Below are positions 53,055-62,984 of a stretch of 64,000 nucleotides of DNA, in pieces (position 1 is the stretch's first letter; each line of letters starts with the position of its first letter). The notes below the pieces were generated by a model. That model had not been told where the DNA came from and ran no database searches. It worked only from the letters and a program-made list of their open reading frames with translations. The translations under genes and the position numbers were made by a program. Source of the stretch: Ptychodera flava (Eukaryota; Hemichordata; Enteropneusta; Ptychoderidae); assembly GCF_041260155.1 (NCBI RefSeq), contig NC_091944.1, positions 14,299,772 through 14,363,771 on the forward strand, read 5' to 3'.

Positions 53055-53623
53055 CAATCAGATCGAGTAGAGTCAGACCACAAGATTCCTAACTGCGATA
53101 ACTTGATTATTTCGTCTAACTGTTTTTTGTTACACACTGGTCACAAGACGATTAACACACACATGCGCATATCTCTGTACAGAAATAGTGCAGTGTCATT
53201 ATAGGTCATTCGTACCTAAACTTTATAGAAAGTACGTGCACTCCCCGTGCGGTATGTAACTAATTGTGCACAATGAACAGGCACATCATGGTACTCGTCT
53301 GTTTTCACCACTCAACACTAACACAAGCTTAAAAGACTGCGCCACGCGAAAAGGCTTTCTGAAAGCTACATGAGTTATCCACGTAAGCAATGTACAGGAA
53401 TGGCCTTTTTGGGTTTGATTTGTATCCAGGACACAACTACATACTGATAACATACTTTTCGGGGTGCTTCAATACGGCTCACAGTGGCCTGATTGCTGAC
53501 CACCAATGTATTCGGAGTAAGTTGAATTCACAAAAATATGATTCTCTAGCTCTCAGCATATGTCGGCAGATTCAAGCTCAAAGCATACTTACCTGTGGCC
53601 AAGTTTTTTTCCTGCGAAGACAT
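51074..53623 (-). CDS. Glutathionyl-hydroquinone reductase-like (Xi-class GST), copy A, 3 exons
   Basis: Exons in transcript order: 53623-53593, 52645-52309, 51653-51074, joining in phase to 315 aa. The family (bacterial YqjG, fungal Ecm4) reduces glutathionyl-hydroquinones to hydroquinones using glutathione; it has an N-terminal thioredoxin fold and a C-terminal helical domain. Seen: the family signature DGSSGFKAEPGRYHLYV at about 37-53, the active-site region with C57-P58-Y59-C60, then IPVLWDKKTGTIVSNES, YAEINIGVYKAGFAKSQEAYD, GNQLTEADIRLFPTLFRFD and C-terminal IPIGPD. Odd: the usual CPWA is CPYC, a glutaredoxin-like pair, and the family's HIKxHYY stretch near the end reads EHCTQGYF. The 31-nt first exon (MSSQEKNLATG) is supported by an identical layout in copy B. 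No signal peptide is seen, so it is probably cytosolic. ATTAAA-type poly(A) candidate at 51046-51041. An omega-class GST is less likely because the Xi-specific segments are present. Confidence 0.9.
52973..53051. repeat. (TA)n microsatellite in intron 1 of copy A
   Basis: An uninterrupted TA dinucleotide run of 79 bp. The corresponding place in copy B lacks it. Confidence 0.95.
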
Positions 53624-53890
53624 GGTTTGGTCTTGCACCGTGGATCACAGTTAACGTAACAGGATCCGTTGAAAGTAAGAGGAGAAAGAACCTGACGGCC
53701 TGTCACAGGTCCAAACTTCTTGTGTAAAGGTAATACTATATTTCGCGCATGCGTCCATATGGTAACAGGTGACCGAAATTTGAACCCCGCAAATATTAGT
53801 AATGTCCAAAGGTGACCCCGAGAGTGTATCTCTTAAACAACACTGATACCATGACAGCTTCATGTCTCGTTATCCGTGACAGATGCTTGA

Positions 53891-54781
53891 AAAATCGAAC
53901 AGCAAAAAAATGGCATTACTAGTTGAAAGAACAGGATAAAAATCGTCTGTTCCAAGTGCAATGAACTTTGTCCGTAGGAGACAGATCTCATCGTGTTAAG
54001 GGGATGGAAACTTTTTATATCTTTATATTTAACATTTAATTTTGTGATGTGTAGTGTGCTGTGTTGTCTTTTGTTTTGGTGAAGCGAAAAGTAATTTTTC
54101 CATAATGGACTGTCAAATAAGGTTATTCTAATTCTAAGCACCTATTGGCGTCTTATCATCAGCTTCCAACGCCGGTCGTCATCATCCTGTAACTGGCTGA
54201 TATTACATACATCATAATGAATTCTGAGTTTCAAACGCATTACAAAAGGAACACAGTAAATGATTTCGATTAAATCATGTTATACCACTCCTCATGAACT
54301 TTGCATAGCATAGAAAATCGTATTGTTCTTAGTTTTGATTTTTCTCCATGGATATTGCACAGGGCTGTATTCCGAGGTACAAGTTCATGACTTCCCACAT
54401 TAAATTATGGATATTTGTCGTGCCGCTTCCTAAGATCGCTTGACAATTTCAATGCCGTGAAGCAAGGGAAAGGATCGCAGGTGTTAAGTAACTTGCCAAG
54501 TCGATCAAATACGATATCGATCAATACGGTGACTTTTGACAGGTGGTTGGAATCCGTTATTGTTTGCAGAGGACAGCAATATAAGCTTTCTCTCTTTAAC
54601 TTTTTCACTTTTCACATGATTTTCTAACCTGAAGTGGTGAGCTATTCTCACTTTATTCAAATGTTCAGTTTTGAGAAAAAGACACGCACTGCGCGATTTG
54701 CTTTTTAATAGAATGTCAACCATCATTCTCCAAGTCGTACTAGAAAATAAAAAGGATATTTATTTAATTTGTTAATACCTT
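53891..54781. other. Spacer between the two duplication units
   Basis: About 0.9 kb of AT-rich DNA with no clear counterpart outside the two units. No gene or element was recognised. Confidence 0.45.
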
Positions 54782-55130
54782 AACTGAGTAACTTATGCAC
54801 GGCAAACTGTTAACAAGTGCCCTGGTGTCTTTATTGTTTATAAAAACAAAATATAACAAGAGATTACATATAAGAGAGACTCAACAGTAGTTAGTTTTCT
54901 TTCTTGTTTAGAGTCGTAACGACACAACAGTAAAACCTGCACTTTTTTGTGTCTGCGTTACTTAATAGTATTTTTGTGTTCGAAAACACTCGATAAAAGT
55001 GAGTTTTTGGTGAAAGGATTTAGATTTAATTTTAAATTTGCGACTGAATGAATTGCAGCTAATACCGACTTTGAAACGCAAAAGAATTCCGGCATTTAAA
55101 AATACAACCACTCATTGCTAATCGAATATC

Positions 55131-55179
55131 GAATTTTGACCGTATATTATCTATTTCTAGAAAGAAATTTGATATTAAA
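55131..55179 (+). repeat. 49-bp direct repeat, left copy
   Basis: Begins GAATTTTGACCGTATATTAT. It recurs at 56231-56279 with two visible differences; together they bracket the PHD insert. Unit A has a single copy near 50980-51028. Confidence 0.75.
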
Positions 55180-55508
55180 GGGACAAAGTCGGCCATTTTT
55201 CATGAATTTAGTTTGATGCAAGATACTTCTTATATTGTTTGACATGTTGAAAGATACTGAATGAATGGGTGACCATGCATATATTCGACCCCAGTCTTAG
55301 ACAAGTGAAATGAAACCATCGCGAAAATGAATTAATGGTCATGACCATTAATTCATTTTCGCGATGGTTTCACGTATCGTGTCTAAAACTGGGTTCGAAT
55401 ATGTGAATGGTCACCCATTTATTCAGTATCTTTCAACATGTCAAACAAAATAAGTAGTATCTCGTATCAAACAAAATTCATGAAAAATGACCGACTATAT
55501 GGATCCCT
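55179..55508. mobile_element. Palindromic MITE flanked by TTAA
   Basis: A 330-bp near-perfect palindrome with its centre at AATGGTCATGACCATT. The ends are AGGGA/TCCCT, with TTAA on both sides (55175-55178 and 55509-55512). A TTAA target is typical of piggyBac-type elements, but the termini are not diagnostic, so the assignment is tentative. No coding frame. Confidence 0.65.
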
Positions 55509-55512
55509 TTAA

Positions 55513-56230
55513 TGGGATATTGATAATCTAAGTTCTTCAATCCACAGGAACTGATGTATGTTCATTTCGTGAATGTTTACATCTGTCTTGAAAGGATCTG
55601 CATTCTTCTTGAAGTGCAGCATTTTTACTTTCAAGATTTTTATTTAGAGCTGCATTCTCTCTCAGCTGTGCGGCCAAATTATTATTACAGTTTGCACATT
55701 GCGTAGGTGAGATCTCAGAGCAGCTAACTCGGAGGCGATCTTACGGAACTCACATAAATTGTTATTTATTTTTTCTACTGAGGTCAATAAAGTACGACAG
55801 GAAGGACATGGCCAGAAAAACAGGTTTGCTTCCTCTCCATTTATGTTCAGACAGTCGATGTGAAACCAAGTCAGACACAGACTACAACGAATCATATCTC
55901 CTATTTCAGGTCTATCGTATTTACAGTTCTGCATACAGTGGTTTTCACTGCTTGGACCAGAGGCATTCTTTGTAGAGATTTTTTTGTTTTCTGGTTTTCT
56001 TTTTCTTATTTTCTTGTGTCGACGACGAATTTACCAATGGGGTATGTAAATCATCAGAAGTGCGCTGAGTTCGGGTTGACCATGATCATGCAGCAGTAGG
56101 CGAAGTTAACTTGGACGAGAAATAACTTAGTGGCATAGTCATTATTTTTGCTAACAGGGCTTTGTCTTGTGTCTCAGGATTAATAGTAGCTGCTTGAGAT
56201 CTGGATCGTCTCTCTACTGCACGGTTGTCT
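55513..56230 (-). pseudogene. Decayed PHD-finger and coiled-coil ORF, probable transposon fragment
   Basis: On the - strand the frame around 55950-55790 encodes a C4HC3 PHD finger: HCMQNC, CSLCLTWFHIDC, then PCPSC. A basic stretch (RRRHKKIRKRK) precedes it and a predicted coiled coil (LAAQLRENAALNKNLESKNA) follows in a shifted frame. The reading frame is interrupted in several places, so it is not an active gene. PHD fingers joined to coiled coils occur in ORF1 proteins of some non-LTR retrotransposons; that origin is an inference. It sits inside duplication unit B between 49-bp direct repeats and is absent from unit A. Confidence 0.6.
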
Positions 56231-56279
56231 GAATTTTGACCGTATATTATCTACTTCTAGAAAGAATTTTGATATTAAA
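56231..56279 (+). repeat. 49-bp direct repeat, right copy
   Basis: Partner of 55131-55179, lying just downstream of reductase copy B in its transcript sense. It is followed by sequence that aligns with the 3' flank of copy A. Confidence 0.75.
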
Positions 56280-56327
56280 CTAAGGGTCCGAATGTTTAAT
56301 CTTTACATGCATCTGGAACAAGGGAGC

Positions 56328-59300
56328 TTATTTCATTTCTGAGCGTTGCGTTGGTTCGTTGAAATCAAAATCTGGGCCGATGGGAACGATTTTATTGCCA
56401 GAGATGCTAAAATAGCCATGCGTACAATGCTCCATATTTGAAGCATTGGCCACGCCCATCTGCTGATACACATCGCGAACGTATCCACACAAGTGTTCGT
56501 AGTCACGTATCATACGCTTGTTGCATTTGAAGCAAATGAAATATACGTGATCAAATCGGAAGAGCGTCGGGAAAAGTCGGACATCAGCTTCGGTCAGTTG
56601 GTTCCCACAGAGGAAACGACGTTTGGCAAGCAATTCTTCCAGTCGGTCTAATGCGTTGAAAAGCACTCTCACAGCGGAATCGTAGGCTTCTTGTGATTTT
56701 GCAAAACCAGCCTTGTATACGCCGATATTTATCTCTGCATAAATCCATGCGTTGAACTCTTCAATTTCCTTCTGTAAACTTGGCGGATAAAGATCGATTG
56801 ACTCCTTAGCCCACTCATTAAATTCACAATTCAGCATTCGGATGATTTCAGCACTTTCGTTGCTCACAATGGTCCCTGTTTTCTTGTCCCACAAAACTGG
56901 AATGGAACTAGATAGAGGAAAAGGAATGCACATTAAAAAGCAAGGAAACATATAATTGATAGTTTCGAGTAAAGTATTGTACCCTGTATTATAAATGTGA
57001 ATATGTGTGACGGTTACTGGTTAACATCTGCTATGAATATCGAATGTTTAATTACAGCACATTGAAAAAATAGATCTGAAAATGAATAAGTCGAAAAATC
57101 ATGTATAAATCCACAATAAATGAATAAATAATGAAATAATAATGAACTTCAGCAGCTAATGTGCGCATGGTCAAGTTCGTCATCATGGAGCAATTAGACC
57201 AAATTAGATTAACGATTCGCACGGTCCCTTCTCAACTCCAAATTTTGAAGTTTGGACACAGGCTGGCCGTCTATTATGTTTTATCTTTCGTAGATGTCGG
57301 TGTTTCAAAGATGGCTTTTGCCTCCTTGCCTCGTAGAGAGGTTATTACATTTTCTTGTACGAGTTAAAGCAAAAACCGATATGCAAATCAATTTAATTAA
57401 TTCTAAATCAATGCAATTATATTGTCAGCGTCCTCAAGAATTATATTGACAATATGTGATTTGCTAACATAAACCATTGTAAATATTTAGTTCGACAAGT
57501 TTCTCGATAAAACAAAAATATATCTTTACCGTTGGTTGATGCCAACCATGCTATAGATATCACCGATGAATTTCTTTCCATTCACAGTATCTTCGGTGCA
57601 CCCTGGAATTTCCGGCACAAATTCGAATCCTTTCTCATCATTGTGTCGAAAGGAGCAGACATCGACCGAAATCACGTCAAATAGCCCCTTGAGGGACAAG
57701 GTCAGGAAGCAGCGATGGCAGTTGGGACAAAAATGACCCACGTAGAGATGGTAACGGCCTGGTTCGGCTTTGAAGCCCGATGACCCGTCGGCTGTTATCC
57801 AGTTCCTGGCAGCGCCAACACCTGGTACGTATTCACCATCTGTTTTAGCTTGTTCGGCCTTTAACTTTTTACCCTCGTCGCCCTTTGTACCTAAGAGACA
57901 GTAATACGAACATCCAAGGTGATACGATATTTTTGAAAACAGAGGCAAAGAAGATTTTGAAAGTCTTCAAAAATACTTACAGACGTTTCGGACAGGCAAC
58001 AAAATATGTGGGAGGTGAGCTTCGTCGTATTAAAATCAGTGGCCTGTATGAAGCAACAGCCGAAGACCATCCCAATAATGCAGCAGTCAATGTAATCCCC
58101 AAGGGACCCCACCTCGGGCGATACGGGACAAATGTGGGGTATAGGCCGTGTTTGCCATGAAACTTTGCCCGAGGGGGTGGGGCAATTGCCTCATATTGAT
58201 CCCCCTAGACATTTTCATGGACAAGCGCAGAATTTATGAATGCCCCAACAAATTGGGGTGGGGGAAATGTGGGGGATTAACTCGTATTAGGTGTGAATTT
58301 TCCAGATTGTCTTGCCCTGAGGTGGGAGTGGGGGTTGATATTGACTGCCGCATTACACTATTGAGCTCACAGGTTCACGAGTCGAGCATGATCTGAGAAA
58401 TATCATCGTTTTGAAATATGAATATATTACTAAAACGCTATGGTATTTAGTAAGTATAAATAAATACAGCCTATTGGTATTTGCAGCCTTTCATGTCATC
58501 CAATTTAAAGTGCCCTAATGAATTGATATGTTCCTAAAACACCAATGACTTAGTTAACGCCAGTACCACTTTACTGCAAACTGTGTCACACAAATCGGGA
58601 TAGATAGATCGAGCAGAAAATCGATCGATCTAGCAGACTACCTAGCCCACGAGCGCCTTTGTTTTATTGGTACACAATGGTCACAGACGATTGACACATG
58701 CACTTATCTCTGTACAGAATTGAAACCGAACAAAAATATTGTCAAATACAAAGTTAATACAGCTACTGCCCAGCTAATGCCTACTGGCAATGTCACTGTC
58801 ACTGCATGCCGGCAGTGACAGTTGTCACTGTCACTCTATGCCGGTAGTGACAGTGATAGCTCTGGCTCTGATATAATTGAAGAAGAGTTTTGGTCTTAGG
58901 AGTCTAAATTGACTGGACAGTGAAACATACTTGTACACAAAATCAAGTCCGAGAGGTAGACATGGAAGACTAGAAGACTTAACAGCTACCAGGGATTTTT
59001 GAATTCTGGCATATGGGAATAATAAAATATTAGAGAAAAAACATGGGGTCACCCTGGGGTCACTGTTTTTTCTCGAAAATCACTGAAAATCAATAGATGA
59101 AACCATTCATTCCAAGTTCATGCATTGAATGAAATTTTCACATCTCATCGTACAATAACACAGGGTAAAACTTTGAACAGTAAAAAAGACACATTTAAAT
59201 GAAAAAAAAAGTGACTAAATGGAATCATCCACGTTTTACCAAATTTGCCATTATTACACCCAAAATTTCTAAGATTAAAACGTTTATTTGATGAAATATT

Positions 59301-61566
59301 TTAACCGTTCAGTATTGTAAATTTTGTAAAACATTTATAAGTACATGTCGTACATGTCTTGTGCTTTTGAAAAAAAAACAAAACATTTTTTCGGTAGCAC
59401 CGAGCTCAGTTTTTCACAATTTAGCAAAATGTAGCCAGGAATTTACAATTTGCATACTCTCTCATAATTGTTATTTTGTGTCACGGTGCTCTTCAGCTGG
59501 TACCAATGACCTGGCCAGAGTTTGATATACTCAAGTCAGTTTAGACTAATAAATTAAAAAAGTCCAATGATGCAATGAATCAATTTTAAAAACTTGCGTT
59601 AGGAATACGGCTCTACAACCTGCTGATAAGAGGTAGTTTCGAACATATGGGTAAATTCCTAATAAATATGCGGTTATATGCTAATTTGTGAGGCGCTTAA
59701 AAATTTAGATCATATACACGGGGGACTTGAGAATTTTTGAGGGTATTGAGGGGAGATCTGAACAAAATAAGATTCAATCGCGATTCCTTCAGCCCCTTCC
59801 CCAACGTTTTTTGTGAACGCAGCCCTACCATGCCTGCTCCCTGACAAATGTCAAAATAGTCTGCTGAATACGACATCGTTTCTTAAGAGTATCTGACATT
59901 TTTGGTAAACTGAGATAGCTGACAGTGTTCAAATAAAGGCGACTAACCACTCTAACTACTTGATGCACAGTGCATGTGCGCGCTTGTTTTATTTTGCATT
60001 TTCCCGCACAAAGATGTTTAATTATTCGTTTAAACCGTAAAATAGTTATATTTTATTCAGCGCACTGCAAAAAATAACACCATAGCAATAAAAGAAATAA
60101 CAGCGAAAAGTCAGTGTAAGTACAGCGGCACTTGACGTTAACAAGACGTCAATTCAAAGCAAGTGTGCTGGGAATCGCCCCGGAGATATTAACGATTTAT
60201 CAGCGTCTCTGTGTATTCAACAAATAACACTTCCCCCCCCCCCCCCCCCAAAAAAACTCCAGGGAGGGGGCAGCTGAGTCACACTGTGAAGTAACACTCG
60301 CCATAGACTGAACATGGGCAATGGTGTCACTGGGATATTTTTGCATAGATTATGAACTAAATATGGGTTTCCTGAGGATTTTTACGTAAGCAGAGATTAC
60401 AATTTGAACAATATGACTTTATTAATCATAATCGAAATTTATTAATAATCATAATTATAACACCCATAGGGTTTCCAGAAGGTATTTACACAAAATACAT
60501 GACACTGTTTGTAAAAAAAGGTTTTATTATTCTGTAACATTCATAATTTATTAATATTCATAATCAATTTTTGATCATAATAGGAATATCAACACAAATG
60601 ATGCCTAATTGGCCTGTGCATTGCTTTGGTCTTGCAGCAATCTGCAATATTGGACATGCTATGTATATCACAAAATCATTAAAAAGTCACAGCTCGGAGC
60701 AAACTGCACTAATGTAAAAACTCCAGCAAAAGACGTACGCCGGGGCGATTGGACAGTGTTATGAATTATTCTTTTTTCACCGACAATGCGACTGTCCTCG
60801 CACGGTTGTAGTGGTCTTATTAAATCTCCAAGACGTCCATCTACGATGGAGGTTGGTCGCACAAGGTCGATCGCCATAGTTCAGTTCTGTTCGTTGGTCC
60901 AGCCGTTGTATTTCGGCTAAGGAGGTCAAACTGCTGGGTTTTCCTCAGCTTCCTAAAACAAGGTTCTTTTAAAAGTTAAAGCTAAAAAGGTCTTGTAGAT
61001 TATAGTGCTAATGTCTACTTCCCATGCGCAAAGAACTATGCAAATTTTCCGACCTATTCCGCCTCAGGACAGAGATAATGCCTGAGCTCGGAGGTATGCT
61101 TTATGGGGTACCTTGGCAGGGTTGACCTTTTGATGACCCGCATAGACGAAGCTGACCCCGCCATAGACAGCTGCATTTCCACTGCTAGCACTCCCCCTGT
61201 GCAGTGCGAGAACTAAAACAGGCACATCACGTACTCGTCTATATTTAGCACTCAACAATAACACAAGCTGAAAGACTGCGCCACGCGAAAAAGCTTTCCG
61301 AAAGCTGTACATACTTACAAACATTATTTATCCATGGGAACGTTATCAATATACAGTAATGACCTTTTGGTGTTTGATTTGTATCAAGAACGCAGCTAAA
61401 TATTTATATGCTTATACTTTTCGGAAATCTTGAATACGGCTCACACTGGCTGACCACCAACGTACTCGTAAAAATATGATTCACTCTCTCACTATATGTC
61501 AGAAAGCAGCAGATTCAAGCTCAAATCATACTTACCTGTGGCTAAGGTTTTTTCCTGCGAAGACAT
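56328..61566 (-). CDS. Glutathionyl-hydroquinone reductase-like (Xi-class GST), copy B, 3 exons
   Basis: Exons in transcript order: 61566-61536, 57890-57530, 56907-56328, joining in phase to 323 aa. It is the tandem paralogue of copy A. By eye the last exon differs at about 13 of 193 residues and exon 2 at about 12, plus eight extra residues (GDEGKKLK) near the N-terminus. The active-site motif is C65-P66-N67-C68, so the aromatic residue of copy A is Asn here. Conserved YKAGF, LTEADVRLFPTLFRFD and VPIGPD place it in the Xi-class family. Intron 1 is 3.6 kb, against 0.95 kb in copy A, because of insertions (58080-58351 and about 58720-61185). Both copies are on the same strand and keep open frames and intact splice sites, so both look functional. 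Whether N67 weakens catalysis cannot be judged from sequence. Confidence 0.9.
58080..58351. mobile_element. MITE with GCAGCAGTCAAT-type terminal repeats in intron 1 of copy B
   Basis: The left end GCAGCAGTCAATGTAATCCC pairs with the complement of the right end (GGGGTTGATATTGACTGCCG). Copy A's intron joins the flanks directly (CCAATTATTACACTA near 52838-52852), which marks this as an insertion with a target duplication of about 2 bp. The interior is GC-rich with CCCC/GGGG blocks and has no gene. Confidence 0.7.
58720..61185. mobile_element. 2.5-kb insertion in intron 1 of copy B, of unknown type
   Basis: Copy A's intron runs from CTCTGTACAGA to CACTCCCC within about 60 bp; copy B has 2.5 kb between the same landmarks. 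The first kilobase (58725-59760) recurs at the end of the window (62985-64000) in the same orientation. Near its start are palindromes built from CACTGTCACTGC and GCAGTGACAGTG (58793-58860). A run of C lies at 60233-60249. No transposase or polymerase was recognised. Confidence 0.55.
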
Positions 61567-61895
61567 GGTTTGGTCTGGCACTGTGGAATACAGTTTAAGT
61601 AACAGGATCTGTTGAAAGTAGTACAGTAAGGGGAGAAAAGCTGACGCCCTATGACAGACCCAAACTATTGTGTGAAAGTAATATATATTTCGCGCATGCG
61701 TGCATATAGTAACAGGTGACTGAAATTTGAATCTCGCAAATTGCAGATATGTCGAGAGGTGTTCCCGAAAGTGTATCGCCTGAACAACAATGGTAACATG
61801 GCAGCTTCATGTCGTGGTATTCCTGACAGGTACTTGAAGAAACGGTGGGCACATAAGTCATGTAAATACATAACCGTGCTAGTTTTTATAAGATA

Positions 61896-62086
61896 AGGGA
61901 CTGGACGTAAATTAGCAGGGGGGGGGGCGGGGGATTTCGCAAGAGAGTGGCCAAAAAATCATGACCCTTCCCCTAAATTTAGTCCAAAAAAATTTGTGAC
62001 CCTCCCCCTCAGACAGAGGTTCAAAAATTTGTGACCCTCCCCCCAAATCCCCCGGCCCCCCCCCTGCTAATTTATGTCCAGTCCCT
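61896..62086. mobile_element. Short MITE with AGGGACTGGAC terminal repeats
   Basis: AGGGACTGGACGTAAATTAG at the left pairs with the right end (CTAATTTATGTCCAGTCCCT). AAGATA lies just outside both ends. The interior is made of G- and C-runs and a repeated GTGACCCTCCCCC. The terminus is hAT-like in style, but the target duplication is imperfect. Confidence 0.6.
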
Positions 62087-62984
62087 AAAGATAAAGAGAT
62101 GAAGATATCACATTGATTTCAGCGGCTAGCTTTTATCCACATCTGACGGCCTTTGGCCAACCATTTACCCTGTATCGTTCTATATAGGATGCCGTCTGTG
62201 CATTTGTTATAAACACAGGGTGGAGGGACTGTGTTATATACAAATTTTCATGTTTAAATTTCTTTGTCAGTTTTAAGCTGTCTCATTTTTAAAAAATAAA
62301 TAGGTGAACTTGAATAATTTATTTTTATATCATCCATATAATATTATACAAATAAATATTTGTATATAAAGTAATGAAATAATACACAGATTTGAATAAA
62401 AAACCAGTCCCCCTAGTATTATACGTCAATAATTCAAGCACTCTTGCACATAAGGCTGCGTTCACAAAAATGGTTTTGGAGCTGGAGGAATTCAGGGGGA
62501 TTCGAAATTTGGGAATAGTCGAGGGGGGCTTCTAAGTTTTGCCTATAGGGACCTGAAAATATTTTGGTTCCCAACACTTTGATGTCATCCGATGGTTCTA
62601 ATGTCAGTAATAATTAAAATCTGGAACCGTTTTGTCTCATTTTATGACTTTTATCTTGAGAAAATCTAAAAATGTAAAAAAAAGTTGGCCTTGTAACGGG
62701 ACAGAAGCGGCAACTGTTGATAATTTTTTCAATATTTCTATGCAAGGTATCAAAAACAGTTTCTTCAAGTTGGTGTCTCTCTACAGTATGCTGAAACACA
62801 CAATATTCTGTTTGTCAACAAAGCCTGGATCTAAATATTGGTGATAATTGAGTCAGAGTCAAGACAGAAAGTTTTTTGTCAATGATACAAATGCACGGTA
62901 CAAGCACACAGGCTGTGTTGGCAAGCTGAATACTGGACAGCTCAACATGCTGTACGGACTCTTTAGAACAAGAAGGCAGTCGTA
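62087..62984. other. Gene-poor DNA beyond unit B
   Basis: No gene was recognised. The stretch near 62455-62560 (GGCTGCGTTCACAAAAATGG) resembles, in complement, 59790-59830 (CGTTTTTTGTGAACGCAGCC), so an inverted copy of a short dispersed repeat is likely. Confidence 0.4.

Larger units (their letters stand above)
49786..53890. repeat. Tandem duplication unit A (contains reductase copy A)
   Basis: It is homologous to 54782-61839. The shared left edge begins AACTGAGTAACTTA, and the right edge lies past the region upstream of exon 1 (TTTCGCGCATGCG; GACAGCTTCATGTC). Similarity extends through introns and flanks, so DNA was duplicated, not a transcript. Unit A alone has the microsatellite block and a (TA)n tract. 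Confidence 0.8.
54782..61839. repeat. Tandem duplication unit B (contains reductase copy B)
   Basis: Homologous to 49786-53890 but enlarged by insertions at about 55180-56230, 58080-58351 and about 58720-61185. Coding exons, splice sites and parts of the flanks align throughout. Confidence 0.8.
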
